Positions 50,314 to 59,288 of a DNA stretch of 64,000 nucleotides are shown in pieces. Below the pieces are notes generated by a model, which was given only the letters and a program-made list of their open reading frames with translations, was not told the DNA's origin and did no database searches. Position 1 is the first letter of the stretch. Each line of letters begins with the position of its first letter. This stretch comes from Pseudosulfitobacter koreensis. Its GTDB lineage: Bacteria; Pseudomonadota; Alphaproteobacteria; Rhodobacterales; Rhodobacteraceae. Made by a program: the position numbers and the translations under genes. Location of the stretch: positions 124,001-188,000 of the forward strand of contig NZ_JANKJG010000001.1 in the NCBI RefSeq assembly GCF_024733015.1, read 5' to 3'.

Positions 50314-52281
50314 GTGATCACCCGCCTCGCAGTCCTTGTGCTGTGCCTTTTTGCCACCACCGCAACCGCTCAGCCAGAGCGCCCGCGCCCCCTGGGCTGG
50401 GCGATGGATGCGATGCGTGCGGGCAACTGGGAAACTGCCGAACGGCTGGCCGCACGCGACGGTCTGGTGGCGGCGGACGTGATCGAATGGCACCGCCTGC
50501 GCGCGGGGCGCGGCACCTACACCGAATACATGGATTTCCGCAATCGCCGCTTTGACTGGCCCGGCATGGACTATCTGCGCCGCCGTGGTGAAGAGGCCGC
50601 AGTGGCCGCAGGCCCCGCCGCCGTGCGCGCCTATTTCGCCGAGGCCGAACCGCAAACACCGCGCGGAATTCTGGCCTATGCCGATGCCAAGGCCGAGCAG
50701 GGGCAGACCGGCGAAGCGCAAGCGAGCGTGGTTTTGGCCTGGCACAGGATGCCGATGGACGCGGACGAGCAGGCGCAGTTCCTGTCCAGACACGGCGACC
50801 TGTTGCGCCCCCACCACGAGGCGCGTGCCGATACGATGCTGTGGCTGGGCGAGCGGACCGAGGCCCGACGTATGCGCCCGCTTCTGGATGCCGGTCACCA
50901 GGCCTTGCTGGACGCGCGGATCGCATTGGCCAACCTTGACAGCGATGTAGACGCAAAGATTGCAGCCGTTCCCGCTGCACTGAGTTCCTACGCGGGCCTG
51001 CAACACGCCCGTTTCGAATGGCGCATCCGCAAGGAGCGGACGGACGACGCCAAGGCGTTGCTCCTCGAACGCTCGACCAGCGCCGCCGCCCTGGGGCGGC
51101 CCGATGCATGGTCGAACCGCCGCCGCGCGCTGGCGCGGGACGAGATGCGCGATGGCGATGCCAATCGTGCCTACCTGCTGGCCGCGCAGCATTTCCTGAC
51201 GACCGGCTCTGACTATGCCGATCTGGAGTGGATCGCGGGCTATGTCGCCCTGCGCAAGCTTGATGATCCCGCGACCGCGTTGACACACTTCCTGAACCAT
51301 CGGCGGGCGGTTGAAAGCCCGATCTCGCGCGGGCGCGCAGGATACTGGACCGGCCTCGCTTACGAGGCGCTGGGGGATATGGCGGCGGCGGATCAGGCCT
51401 TTGCCGACGGCGCGCAATTCCAGACGTCGTTCTATGGCATCCTGGCTGCGGAAAGGGCGGATCTGCCGTTCGATGTGGGCCTTGCGCCACAGGACGCGGC
51501 ACCTGACTGGCGCACCAGTCCGCTGATCCATGCGCCACTGTTCGAGGCCGGGATGCTGCTGCAAGCCTCGGGCGAGCGCAGCGTGGCCGAACGGTTCTGG
51601 ACCCATCTGGCCGACCAGTTGGACGAAAAGCAGGCGGCGCAACTGGGCCAGGCCGCGATTGACACGGGCGAGCCGCATCTGGCGGTGATGATCGGCAAAA
51701 GCGTGGCCTATCGCGGCATCACGCTGGCCGAGCCATACTACCCGCTGCACCCGTTGGTGGATCAGGATCTGGCCATCGCGCCGGAAATGGCGCTGTCGAT
51801 CGCGCGGCGCGAATCCGAGTTCGACCCCATCGTGCAATCGGGTGTTGGCGCGCGCGGGCTGATGCAGTTGATGCCCGCCACCGCACAGGAGGTCGCCGCC
51901 GGTCTGGGCCGAAGTGGCGAACATTCGACCGCGCGGCTGACCGCCGATCCGGTCTATAACGCCGAACTGGGTGCTACATTCCTGTCGACGCTTGCGGGCC
52001 GGTTCGATGGCAACGTGGTTATGATGTCGGCGGCTTACAACGCGGGCCCCTCGCGGCCGATCCGCTGGATGGACATCTATGGCGATCCGCGCACCGGTGC
52101 TGTCGATATCGTCGACTGGATCGAACACATCCCCTTCCGCGAGACCCGAAACTACGTGATGCGGGTGACCGAAAGCCTGCCTGTCTACCGCGCGCGGCTG
52201 GGCAAGGAGGCACTGCCGATCCCGTTCAGTGAAGAGCTGACCGGCTCAACCCTGCTGTCGTTCGCGCCAAAGGGTGAATAG
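50314..52281 (+). CDS. Soluble lytic murein transglycosylase (Slt70-like)
   Basis: A 655-residue periplasmic enzyme: signal peptide (about 1-20, LVLCLFATTATAQ), a long alpha-superhelical U-domain of repeated helices, then the SLT catalytic domain with the catalytic glutamate in ARRESEFDPIVQSGVGARGLMQ (in part), MPATAQEVAAG and AAYNAGPSRP. It cleaves peptidoglycan to 1,6-anhydromuramyl products. I prefer the GTG that has AGGA 7 bases upstream; an ATG two codons earlier is too close to it. The last 36 bases overlap the convergent transporter gene. Confidence 0.93.
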   Translation: MITRLAVLVLCLFATTATAQPERPRPLGWAMDAMRAGNWETAERLAARDGLVAADVIEWHRLRAGRGTYTEYMDFRNRRFDWPGMDYLRRRGEEAAVAAGPAAVRAYFAEAEPQTPRGILAYADAKAEQGQTGEAQASVVLAWHRMPMDADEQAQFLSRHGDLLRPHHEARADTMLWLGERTEARRMRPLLDAGHQALLDARIALANLDSDVDAKIAAVPAALSSYAGLQHARFEWRIRKERTDDAKALLLERSTSAAALGRPDAWSNRRRALARDEMRDGDANRAYLLAAQHFLTTGSDYADLEWIAGYVALRKLDDPATALTHFLNHRRAVESPISRGRAGYWTGLAYEALGDMAAADQAFADGAQFQTSFYGILAAERADLPFDVGLAPQDAAPDWRTSPLIHAPLFEAGMLLQASGERSVAERFWTHLADQLDEKQAAQLGQAAIDTGEPHLAVMIGKSVAYRGITLAEPYYPLHPLVDQDLAIAPEMALSIARRESEFDPIVQSGVGARGLMQLMPATAQEVAAGLGRSGEHSTARLTADPVYNAELGATFLSTLAGRFDGNVVMMSAAYNAGPSRPIRWMDIYGDPRTGAVDIVDWIEHIPFRETRNYVMRVTESLPVYRARLGKEALPIPFSEELTGSTLLSFAPKGE

Positions 52282-53115
52282 CCCCGCAGCAACCACGATG
52301 CCCGCGCCCGTGGCCACATTCCACGCGATCACTTCGCCGAAGACGCTGACGCCGATCATCGAGCCAAAGACCAGTTGCAGATAGGCGAATGGCTGAACCG
52401 CGCTGGCCTCGGCTACCTCATAGACGCGGATCAGCAGCCAGTGCCCGAACGCGCCGGTCACGCACAGGGTCGCCATCCAGGCCCAGTCGGTCGGCATCAT
52501 CGGCTCCCAGAACCAAATGCCCACGGCGGTCATCGCCACCGCACCGGCCACGCCGGTCCAGAAAAAGCTGGTAGCGGACGTGTCCTTGCGCGCGGCAAAG
52601 CGCGTCAGCAGCGCATAGAGCGCGAACATCATCGCCGCAAGCAGTGGGATCACCGCTGCCGGTTTGAACACACCGATGCCCGGTTGCAGAATGATCAGAA
52701 CGCCCACAAACCCCACGCCGATCGCGGCCCACCGTCGCCAACCAACGCTTTCGCCCAGGATCGGACCGCTGAGGGCTGCGACCAGCAACGGATAGCAGGT
52801 GAAGACTGCCAGGCTTTCGACCAGCCCCAGGATGGTGAACGCCAGCACCATTACGCAGATCTCTGCCGCCAGCAGCAGGCCGCGAAACGCTTGCACCAGC
52901 GTCTGTTCAGACCGTGCCGCCGCGCGGATGCCGCCCGCGCGGGCGCGCGCGATGGCCACGACGAAGGCCGCGAAGAACCAATAGCGGACCATCACCACCA
53001 TCAGCACGTTGTATTCCGAGGCCAGATGCCGCGAGATGCCATCCTGCATTGCAAAGACGAAAGTGGTCAACACCATCAGGCCGATGCCCAGCCGGGTGTT
53101 GTTGCCTGCGCTCAT
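52246..53115 (-). CDS. DMT superfamily (EamA) transporter
   Basis: A 289-residue integral membrane protein with ten predicted helices in two EamA halves (GLMVLTTFVFAMQDGISRHLA start of the first; PLLAAMMFALYALLTRFAAR start of the second). Such proteins export metabolites; substrate unknown. The ATG overlaps the mnmD stop by four bases, so translation is coupled to it. Its 3' end overlaps the transglycosylase gene tail to tail. Confidence 0.9.
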   Translation of the reverse strand: MSAGNNTRLGIGLMVLTTFVFAMQDGISRHLASEYNVLMVVMVRYWFFAAFVVAIARARAGGIRAAARSEQTLVQAFRGLLLAAEICVMVLAFTILGLVESLAVFTCYPLLVAALSGPILGESVGWRRWAAIGVGFVGVLIILQPGIGVFKPAAVIPLLAAMMFALYALLTRFAARKDTSATSFFWTGVAGAVAMTAVGIWFWEPMMPTDWAWMATLCVTGAFGHWLLIRVYEVAEASAVQPFAYLQLVFGSMIGVSVFGEVIAWNVATGAGIVVAAGLFTLWRERQQG

Positions 53116-53771
53116 CTTCTGGTGCCCACGGTCATATGGCGCTTGCGGCCATAGCCGGAAATACGGCGCACGTCGAAGCCCGCCGCCTCCAGTCCGCGCC
53201 GCACGAAGCCAGCAGCGGTGTAGGTCGCGAAAGTTCCGAGCGTGTGCGTATGGTCAGCGACGGCTTGCATCAGTTGTTCATCCCAAAGCTCGGGGTTCTT
53301 CGCGGGCGAAAACCCGTCGAGATACCACGCATCCGCAGCGCCCTGCCACGCCGGCAGCGTTTCGCGCGCATCGCCCGCGATCACATCCAGCACCGCATCG
53401 CCGAAATCAAAACGCCCGCCACGCCCGTTCCAGACCGCGACCAGATCGTCCCCGACTCCAAATGCCCCAAGGGCCCGCGCCATCTCGTCCACCGACATCG
53501 GATAGGCCTCGAAGCTGGTAAAGTGTAGAACGCCCGAGACACCGGATGCCCGCCACGCGGCCAGCGTCACCACGAAATTCAGCCCGGTGCCGAAGCCCAA
53601 TTCGCCCACATGGAACCCGTCACAGAATCGCTCGGGCAAGCCATTGCCCGTAAGGAACACGTGCCGGGTCTCGTCCAGACCGTTTTCAAGACTGAAATAA
53701 GGATCGTCGAACCGGGTGCTGACCGGCACGTCGCCGTCCCGCCATTCCAAGTCTGCGCGCTGGTCCTGCAT
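53112..53771 (-). CDS. mnmD: tRNA (mnm5s2U34)-methyltransferase MnmD
   Basis: A 219-residue stand-alone methyltransferase equal to the MnmC2 half of E. coli MnmC: the SAM-binding loop VGELGFGTGLNFVVTLAAW, the substrate region WYLDGFSPAKNPELW and GTFATYTAAGFVRRGLEAAGF. It adds the last methyl group of mnm5s2U at the wobble base of tRNAs for Lys, Glu and Gln. An FAD oxidoreductase like the other MnmC half is encoded divergently 57 bases away. The start at MQDQRAD follows AGGG; much of the longer open frame upstream is the opposite strand of that oxidoreductase. Confidence 0.9.
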   Translation of the reverse strand: MQDQRADLEWRDGDVPVSTRFDDPYFSLENGLDETRHVFLTGNGLPERFCDGFHVGELGFGTGLNFVVTLAAWRASGVSGVLHFTSFEAYPMSVDEMARALGAFGVGDDLVAVWNGRGGRFDFGDAVLDVIAGDARETLPAWQGAADAWYLDGFSPAKNPELWDEQLMQAVADHTHTLGTFATYTAAGFVRRGLEAAGFDVRRISGYGRKRHMTVGTRR

Positions 53772-53828
53772 CCCGTCACCCTGTAAGGATCGTCTCAGCA
53801 TCCATGGCGAAAGGCTCCTACCTTGGCA

Positions 53829-54854
53829 ATGCCCGACATCACCATCCACGGCGCGGGCATCTTCGGGCTGGCGACCGCCTGGGTCTGCATCCAGAAGGGC
53901 GCCACCGTGCGCATCATCGACCCCAACGGGCCCGCCAAGGGTGCGTCGGGGGGCGTGGTCGGCGCGCTTGCGCCGCATGTGCCGGAGAATTGGAACCCAA
54001 AAAAGCAGTTTCAGCTAGAGAGCCTGCTGATGGCCGACACCTTCTGGCGCGGGGTATCGGACGCGGGCGGCAGGCATTCGGGCTATGTCCGCTCCGGGCG
54101 GCTGCAACCGGTTGCCGACGACCACGCGCTGACGCTGGCACAGGCTCGTGTCGAAACTGCGCGCGAGCTGTGGCGAGGTCAGGCCGAGTGGTCCTTGCGC
54201 CCTGCCGCCGGACCGTGGGCACCGCAGAGCCCCACGGGACAGTTGATCTTTGACGATCTCAGCGCGCTTTTGCATCCTGGGCAGGCCTGTACCGCCCTGG
54301 TCAGCGCCCTGAACGCACATGGTGTCGAGGTCGAAGCGGATGGCACATCCGACGGCCCGACCCTCTGGGCTACGGGGATCGTCGGGCTGGAAGAGTTGAA
54401 CAAGACCGCGCCGCGCCCGATGGGCACAGGCGTCAAGGGGCAGGCCGCTCTGCTGCAATACGACATGGCCGGGGCACCGCAGCTTTATGCCGACGGGCTG
54501 CACATCATTCCCCACGCGGACGGCACAACGGCGATCGGATCGACTTCGGAAAACGAGTACGACCATCTGCAACCTGACGCGCAACTGGACGACATCATCG
54601 CCCGCGCCCGCGCCGCGGTCCCGGCGCTGGAGTATGCGCAAGTCATCCAACGCTGGGCCGGGGTGCGCCCGCGTGCCCGCTCGCGCGCGCCGATGCTGGG
54701 GGCATGGCCGGGTCGTCCCGACCATTACATCGCAAACGGTGGTTTCAAGATCGGCTTTGGCATGGCCCCGAAGGTCGCCGAGACGATGGCGGCACTGATC
54801 CTCGACGGCGACGATACGATCCCGCAGGGGTTCGAGGTCGCCGCCTCAGCCTGA
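53829..54854 (+). CDS. FAD-dependent oxidoreductase, MnmC1/DAO family
   Basis: A 341-residue D-amino-acid-oxidase-type flavoprotein: FAD loop IHGAGIFGLATAWVC, GASGGVVGALAPH, and the C-terminal IANGGFKIGFGMAP. It is comparable with the MnmC1 half that removes the carboxymethyl group from cmnm5U34, and the divergent mnmD supports that role, but glycine or sarcosine oxidases are alternatives. A TTG two codons upstream has better spacing to AAAGG and might be the true start. Its 3' end overlaps the convergent dehydratase gene by 9 bases. Confidence 0.75.
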   Translation: MPDITIHGAGIFGLATAWVCIQKGATVRIIDPNGPAKGASGGVVGALAPHVPENWNPKKQFQLESLLMADTFWRGVSDAGGRHSGYVRSGRLQPVADDHALTLAQARVETARELWRGQAEWSLRPAAGPWAPQSPTGQLIFDDLSALLHPGQACTALVSALNAHGVEVEADGTSDGPTLWATGIVGLEELNKTAPRPMGTGVKGQAALLQYDMAGAPQLYADGLHIIPHADGTTAIGSTSENEYDHLQPDAQLDDIIARARAAVPALEYAQVIQRWAGVRPRARSRAPMLGAWPGRPDHYIANGGFKIGFGMAPKVAETMAALILDGDDTIPQGFEVAASA

Positions 54855-55607
54855 GGTCGCCAACATACACTGCCTTCCGTCCGGGCCGCGCACCCAAAGA
54901 TCGCTGCCCTTCCGGCAAATTGCGGCCCGCTCGTGGTGCATCAGCGGCGCTGTCGCCTTGTAGGAAAACCGCTTGACCGCGCCCGCGTCCAGCATCAGCA
55001 GCTGCGCCAACAGCGGCCCGTGCACCACCAGCCCGTCGTAGCCCTCGACCTCGCGCGCATAGGGCTGATCGTAATGGATGCGGTGGCCGTTGAACGTCAG
55101 CGCCGAATAGCGAAACAGCAGCGTTGCATCGAAATCCACCGCGCGGCAGCTGTCCTCATCTGTGCGCGCCGCTGGAGCCATGGGCTTAGGCGCTGTCGCA
55201 TCCGCCTCTGCGCGATAGACCAGATCCTGCCATTCGGTCAGGCGCAGCACGCCGCCCTGCGAAATCTCGTGCCGCAGGGTGACGATGCCCAGATCACCCG
55301 ACCGGCCCACCTTGCGGTCGGCGCGTTCGCAAAACGACTGTTTCTCGGCCCCCGCGCCGAGACGGAGGGGACCATGAAACTCAAGCCTGCCACCGGCCCA
55401 CATCCGGCGCGGCAATCCCATGTCGGGAATCAGCCCACCAACGCGCGGGTGCCCGTCACGGCCCAGACCATCAGGGGTCACTGGCTCCCAAAAATAGAGG
55501 TGGTGAAAGAACGGCGGCAGGGAATCGCCCGCCTGCAAGGTCGCAGCGCCGCCCAACGCCACCTGAAACGCCTGCGCACGAGCCGGGTCCATCACGTCCA
55601 CTTGCAC
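54846..55607 (-). CDS. HTD2/FAS1-like acyl-CoA dehydratase (MaoC-type double hotdog)
   Basis: A 253-residue protein: HHLYFWEPVTPDGLGRDGHP, LPRRMWAGGRLEFHGPLR and FRYSALTFNGHRIHYDQPYA are the signatures of the HTD2-like group, which includes mesaconyl-C4-CoA hydratases and 3-hydroxyacyl-thioester dehydratases. H and D in GHRIHYDQ are the expected hydratase pair. The GTG start has GAGG 5 bases upstream. The true substrate is open. A link with Mcl1-type C4/C5-CoA chemistry is possible but the gene is far from mcl1. Confidence 0.8.
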   Translation of the reverse strand: MQVDVMDPARAQAFQVALGGAATLQAGDSLPPFFHHLYFWEPVTPDGLGRDGHPRVGGLIPDMGLPRRMWAGGRLEFHGPLRLGAGAEKQSFCERADRKVGRSGDLGIVTLRHEISQGGVLRLTEWQDLVYRAEADATAPKPMAPAARTDEDSCRAVDFDATLLFRYSALTFNGHRIHYDQPYAREVEGYDGLVVHGPLLAQLLMLDAGAVKRFSYKATAPLMHHERAAICRKGSDLWVRGPDGRQCMLATSG

Positions 55608-55660
55608 ATGCGCCTCAACTGTTTCACCCTCTGCACACTCACGGTACGAAAGCCAACTTG

Positions 55661-56062
55661 ATGAAACAACCTCAAATAGCCAGCCTCGACCACCTCGTGC
55701 TGACCGTCGGCGACCTCGAAGCGACGCTGACGTTTTATTCGGACGTTCTGGGCATGACGGTCGAACGGTTCACCGCGACAGATGGGTCGAAACGCCACGC
55801 GCTGAAGTTCGGAACCCAAAAGATCAACGTCCACCGCTGGGGCGCCGAATACGACCCCAAGGCGGCGCACCCCGGCCCCGGTTCGACCGATATGTGCCTG
55901 CTGTCCGAGACGCCGCTGGACGACTGGGAACAGCATTTCACGGCCCACAAGGTCGAGATCGAAGAGGGCCCCGTCAGCCGAACCGGCGCCACGGGACCGC
56001 TGCAATCGCTTTATATCCGCGATCCCGACGGCAACCTGATCGAGGTCAGCACGCCGGTTTGA
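55661..56062 (+). CDS. VOC family (glyoxalase-like) protein
   Basis: A 133-residue single-domain protein of the vicinal oxygen chelate fold: SLDHLVLTVGDLEATLTFYSDVLGM at the start (part of the metal site is the histidine) and LQSLYIRDPDGNLIEVST with the second metal glutamate at the end. Typical roles are lyase, dioxygenase or resistance proteins; the substrate is unknown. An in-frame TTG lies one codon upstream. It is divergent from the dehydratase gene. Confidence 0.85.
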   Translation: MKQPQIASLDHLVLTVGDLEATLTFYSDVLGMTVERFTATDGSKRHALKFGTQKINVHRWGAEYDPKAAHPGPGSTDMCLLSETPLDDWEQHFTAHKVEIEEGPVSRTGATGPLQSLYIRDPDGNLIEVSTPV

Positions 56063-56071
56063 GGCAGTGGC

Positions 56072-56614
56072 CTAGCGGTCGATCTCGGCCCGCAGTTGCT
56101 GCATCAGCTGGCTCAGTTCCTTGACGTAGATCTCGCCGGTCAGCTGACCCTGATCGTCGAACTGGTTGGTGCAATTGGCCAAATGTATTTCCGGCCCCTG
56201 CAGAATGCGTGGTCGGAACGCGACCATGAAGCTGCGCAGGATCAACTGCGCCCGCTCGCCGCCTGCGCGGCCTGCGGCGGCGGACATGACTGCCACCGGC
56301 TTGTCCGCCCAGCAGTTGCCCTCGCAGCGGCTGATCCAGTCCAGCGCATTCTTCAACGCGCCCGACGGGCCCTTGTTGTATTCCGTGGTCGAAATCACCA
56401 CCGCGTCGGCCTCGGCGATCTGGCGCGCGACGGCCTGGACGTTTTCGGGCACGCCCGTCGCGCTTTCCTCGTCGCCGTCATAGAGCGAAAACCGGATGTC
56501 CGCCTCGGCAAAGCTGCAATTGCCGAACAGACGCGCCGCCTCGCGGATCAATTTGCTGTTGCAGGATTCAGCGCGCAACGATCCCGATATCCCAAGTAGT
56601 TTCGGCGTGGCCAT
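56072..56614 (-). CDS. NADPH-dependent FMN reductase
   Basis: A 180-residue flavodoxin-like reductase: ISGSLRAESCNSKLIREAA (FMN phosphate loop), VVISTTEYNKGPSGALKNALDWIS and the PVAVMSAAAGRAGG block. It reduces FMN or quinones and azo compounds with NADPH. AAGGAG lies 6 bases before the chosen ATG. It follows the OmpA-like lipoprotein gene, separated by a hairpin, and its 3' end faces the VOC gene. Confidence 0.9.
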   Translation of the reverse strand: MATPKLLGISGSLRAESCNSKLIREAARLFGNCSFAEADIRFSLYDGDEESATGVPENVQAVARQIAEADAVVISTTEYNKGPSGALKNALDWISRCEGNCWADKPVAVMSAAAGRAGGERAQLILRSFMVAFRPRILQGPEIHLANCTNQFDDQGQLTGEIYVKELSQLMQQLRAEIDR

Positions 56615-56672
56615 CTCGGCTCCTTTTTGAACATGTCCCGCCGTAAGGTGTGGCAGCACCCCGCAATGGCAA

Positions 56673-56697
56673 GAGGGCGCAGCAATGCCGCGCCCTC
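56673..56697 (-). terminator. Hairpin after the OmpA-like lipoprotein gene
   Basis: A perfect 8-bp stem GAGGGCGC/GCGCCCTC with a 9-base loop, 28 bases past the stop, with only two Ts behind it. Confidence 0.6.
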
Positions 56698-56724
56698 AAG
56701 GTCGTTAACGATTTTGTCAGCCGA

Positions 56725-57393
56725 TCAGGCGTTGGGCAGAATCACGATATCGACGCGGCGGTTCAGCGCCTTGCCGGCCGCGTTGAGGTTCGTGGCAACG
56801 GGCTGCGATTCGCCGCGACCAAAGGACTGGATGCGCGAATAGGGCACGCCATTCTGCAACAGCACTTCGGACACCGCAGTGGCGCGGCGTTCGCTCAATT
56901 GCTGGTTATAGGCGGCGTCACCATCGCTGTCGGTGTGACCGATCACCTGAACGGTGCTGCCGGGATAGCGCTGCAAGCTGGCGGCGACCGATGCCAGATC
57001 ACCGCGCAGGGATGGCTGCACGGCAAAGCTGTCGGTGGCGAACAGGATGTCCTGCGGCAACGTCACGATCAGGCGGTCACCGGTGTTGGTGATCTGCACA
57101 TTATTGTCGAGCGACTGGCGCAGCTCGGCCTCCTGGCGGTCGAGGTTATAGCCGATACCCGCACCGGCGGCACCGCCCAGAACGGCACCGATCAGGGCAC
57201 CATCGCCCCGGTCGCCGTCATCGCTGACGGCCGCACCCAAAAGCGCACCGGCGACGGCGCCCGAAAGCGCGCCGGTCTTGGTGTTACGTTTGGGGTCGTT
57301 GGGGTTTCCGCCCAATTGGCCCGGGGCGGTACAAGCGGTCAGCGCCATGCTGCCCGTCAGGACCGCTGCTAGGGAAAACTTGGAAAACGTCAT
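56725..57393 (-). CDS. OmpA-family lipoprotein with glycine zipper
   Basis: A 222-residue protein: lipobox LTAC (cysteine 21), a glycine-zipper pair (ALSGAVAGALLGAAV, ALIGAVLGGAAGAGIG) and a C-terminal OmpA-like peptidoglycan-binding domain (VQVIGHTDSDGDAAYNQQLSERRA to LNRRVDIVI). It is anchored in the outer membrane and holds peptidoglycan through the OmpA aspartate/arginine pair. It resembles YiaD. A -10-like TATACT lies upstream at about 57450. It precedes the FMN reductase gene on the same strand. Confidence 0.92.
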   Translation of the reverse strand: MTFSKFSLAAVLTGSMALTACTAPGQLGGNPNDPKRNTKTGALSGAVAGALLGAAVSDDGDRGDGALIGAVLGGAAGAGIGYNLDRQEAELRQSLDNNVQITNTGDRLIVTLPQDILFATDSFAVQPSLRGDLASVAASLQRYPGSTVQVIGHTDSDGDAAYNQQLSERRATAVSEVLLQNGVPYSRIQSFGRGESQPVATNLNAAGKALNRRVDIVILPNA

Positions 57394-57558
57394 ATTCTAC
57401 TGCCTTGGTTGGGCCCCGTTCGGGCAGGGCATCATGTGAAGTACGCCTTAGTATATAGCGCTTTAAGTGGGAAAAATAAGGGGTGTGCGCACTCGGCAAA
57501 AACCCGCTCGCCTCGGCGCCCTGTGGGCGGCTCGAAACGGGCAGACGCACACTTGTCT

Positions 57559-58413
57559 TCAAGCCTCTGCGCGGGCCGCTTCATAGGCCAGCATGGCGCG
57601 TTTTACCGGCAGGCCCCAGTGATAGCCTCCGAGTCCGCCCGATTTGCGCAGGGCGCGGTGGCAGGGGATCAGCCAGCTGACAGGATTGCGGCCCACGGCT
57701 GTGCCCACGGCCCGAACCGCGCGCGGGTTGCCGATGCTCTGCGCGATTTCGGAATAGGTGGTGACATGGCCCGAGGGGACGCGCAGCAACGCCTCCCATA
57801 CCTTGATCTGAAAGGGTGCGCCGATCAGGTAAAGCGGTGCGGGTTCCGGCCCTGCATCGCTGACCCCGAAGGTGGACATGACCCAAGGGCGCAACTGATC
57901 GGGGTCTTCGACGAACTGCGCGGCGGGCCAGCGCGCGATCAGATCGTCCAGCGCTGCCCTCTCGCCGGTTTCTGCGGCAAAGCCCATGCCACAAATGCCT
58001 TTCGCCGTGCCCATCACGATGGCGGGGCCAAAGGGACTGGGAAACCAGCCCCAGAATATCGTCAGCCCCGCGCCGCCCTTGGCATAGTCGCCGGGGCTCA
58101 TCGCTTCCCAGCGCAGGAACAGGTCGTGCAACCGCCCGCCCCCCGACAGCCCCGACGCGTGGGCGGTTTCCAGCGTGGTGAACCGTTCCGCCAGCAGCGC
58201 CTTGGCATGGCCCAGCGCCAGGTATTGCTGGTAGCGTTTGGGCGACACGCCCACCCAGCGGCTGAACACCCGTTGGAAATGCGCCGGGCTCATGCCCATT
58301 TCACGCGCCAATCCGTCCAGCGTCAGGCTGCTGCCTTTGTCATCCACCAGTTCGATCGCGCGGCGCACGATGTGGTAGTGGTATCGGTCTTCGGTGTCGT
58401 TAAGCTGTTCCAT
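57559..58413 (-). CDS. AraC-type regulator fused to methylated-DNA--cysteine methyltransferase (Ada-like)
   Basis: A 284-residue fusion of an AraC helix-turn-helix domain (about 25-110, LTLDGLAREMGMSPAHFQRVF) and an O6-methylguanine-DNA methyltransferase (about 115-280) with the acceptor cysteine in LIPCHRAL and the DNA-binding GNPRAVRAVGTAVGRNP. It lacks the N-terminal zinc/cysteine domain of E. coli Ada that senses methyl phosphotriesters, so it repairs O6-alkylguanine but may regulate differently. Monocistronic. Confidence 0.93.
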   Translation of the reverse strand: MEQLNDTEDRYHYHIVRRAIELVDDKGSSLTLDGLAREMGMSPAHFQRVFSRWVGVSPKRYQQYLALGHAKALLAERFTTLETAHASGLSGGGRLHDLFLRWEAMSPGDYAKGGAGLTIFWGWFPSPFGPAIVMGTAKGICGMGFAAETGERAALDDLIARWPAAQFVEDPDQLRPWVMSTFGVSDAGPEPAPLYLIGAPFQIKVWEALLRVPSGHVTTYSEIAQSIGNPRAVRAVGTAVGRNPVSWLIPCHRALRKSGGLGGYHWGLPVKRAMLAYEAARAEA

Positions 58414-58464
58414 ACGCCCAATCTAGCGCGCGGATATCACCCCCGCGACCCGAAAGCTGCGCAA

Positions 58465-59136
58465 TCAGTGCCCGGAAAGATCAAGCCGCGTCTGTATCGA
58501 CCGGCCGCCCAGATCCTGAGCCAGCAGCGCGCGCGCCTCGGTTCGGGTCAGGATCGGGCGTGCCGCCACCATGGCTGTCTTGCCCAGAGCCGCGACCAGG
58601 GGATCGTCCTTCTCCGTGTCCATCGCATTCAGGTCGGCCACAAAGAGTGACCCGACCCACATCCCCTCGATGCTCAAGAGCTCGTGCCGTTGCATCAGGA
58701 TCTGGGTGTAAACGAAAGTCGTGTCACCGGGGCGGCGCAGCGGCATGGGTTCGGCCAGCATGTTTCCGGATACCAACACCTCGCTTGAGCCAAAGTCCAG
58801 CTCGGCGCGCGGCGACCGATAGAGCACGAGGGAATTCGGAGAGATGCGCACATGGTGCCCCGGTATCGACGGGCCGAAGGTATCGGGCGGAAGGACCACG
58901 GGGCTCAACTCGGAATGGCGGCGCAGATCGGACCGCAACAGGCGGATGCGGTTGATTTGGACTATCGGCTGCGCGCCGTGATCCAGCGTCAGCAACTTGT
59001 GCCCCGTGTCGAGCCATTCAATCGGAACCTCGCCCTCGGTCGTATGAAGCATCGTGCCCGGCCCGAAACTGGTCAGCACTGCGGCGCTGCGCAGCACTTC
59101 GATACTGTCGTTTCCAGTTGTCTCATCTTTGTCCAT
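58465..59136 (-). CDS. Hint-domain (Hedgehog/intein-like) protein
   Basis: A 223-residue protein with the Hint_2 start block FGPGTMLHTTEGEVPIEWLDTGHKLLTLDHG (quoted in part), then VVLPPDTFGPSIPGHHVRISPNSLVLYRSP and the GSLFVADLNAMDTEK end. Such domains are plentiful in roseobacters, often at the end of secreted calcium-binding proteins; here it stands alone with no signal peptide and no visible splicing partner. The start chosen is the ATG of MDKDETT with GGGGA nearby; the longer frame is not conserved. Confidence 0.8.
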   Translation of the reverse strand: MDKDETTGNDSIEVLRSAAVLTSFGPGTMLHTTEGEVPIEWLDTGHKLLTLDHGAQPIVQINRIRLLRSDLRRHSELSPVVLPPDTFGPSIPGHHVRISPNSLVLYRSPRAELDFGSSEVLVSGNMLAEPMPLRRPGDTTFVYTQILMQRHELLSIEGMWVGSLFVADLNAMDTEKDDPLVAALGKTAMVAARPILTRTEARALLAQDLGGRSIQTRLDLSGH

Positions 59137-59288
59137 GTGTCCCCGGCGCCCCTTCATTGCCTGATTGCCCAACCGATATCGGCCAAAACTTAAAAGGCCC
59201 TGATCACCGCACCGCACGATAGGTCGCATTGTCGCTATTTTGCGGTTGCACGCTTGCCCGCAAGCGCCAAAACCCGCATAGGAGTGGC

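Noticed and set aside
52246..52281. Overlap of the transglycosylase and DMT transporter genes as a frameshift or misassembly
   Set aside because: Both 3' ends are conserved in type and tail-to-tail overlaps are common. Nothing in either frame is broken.
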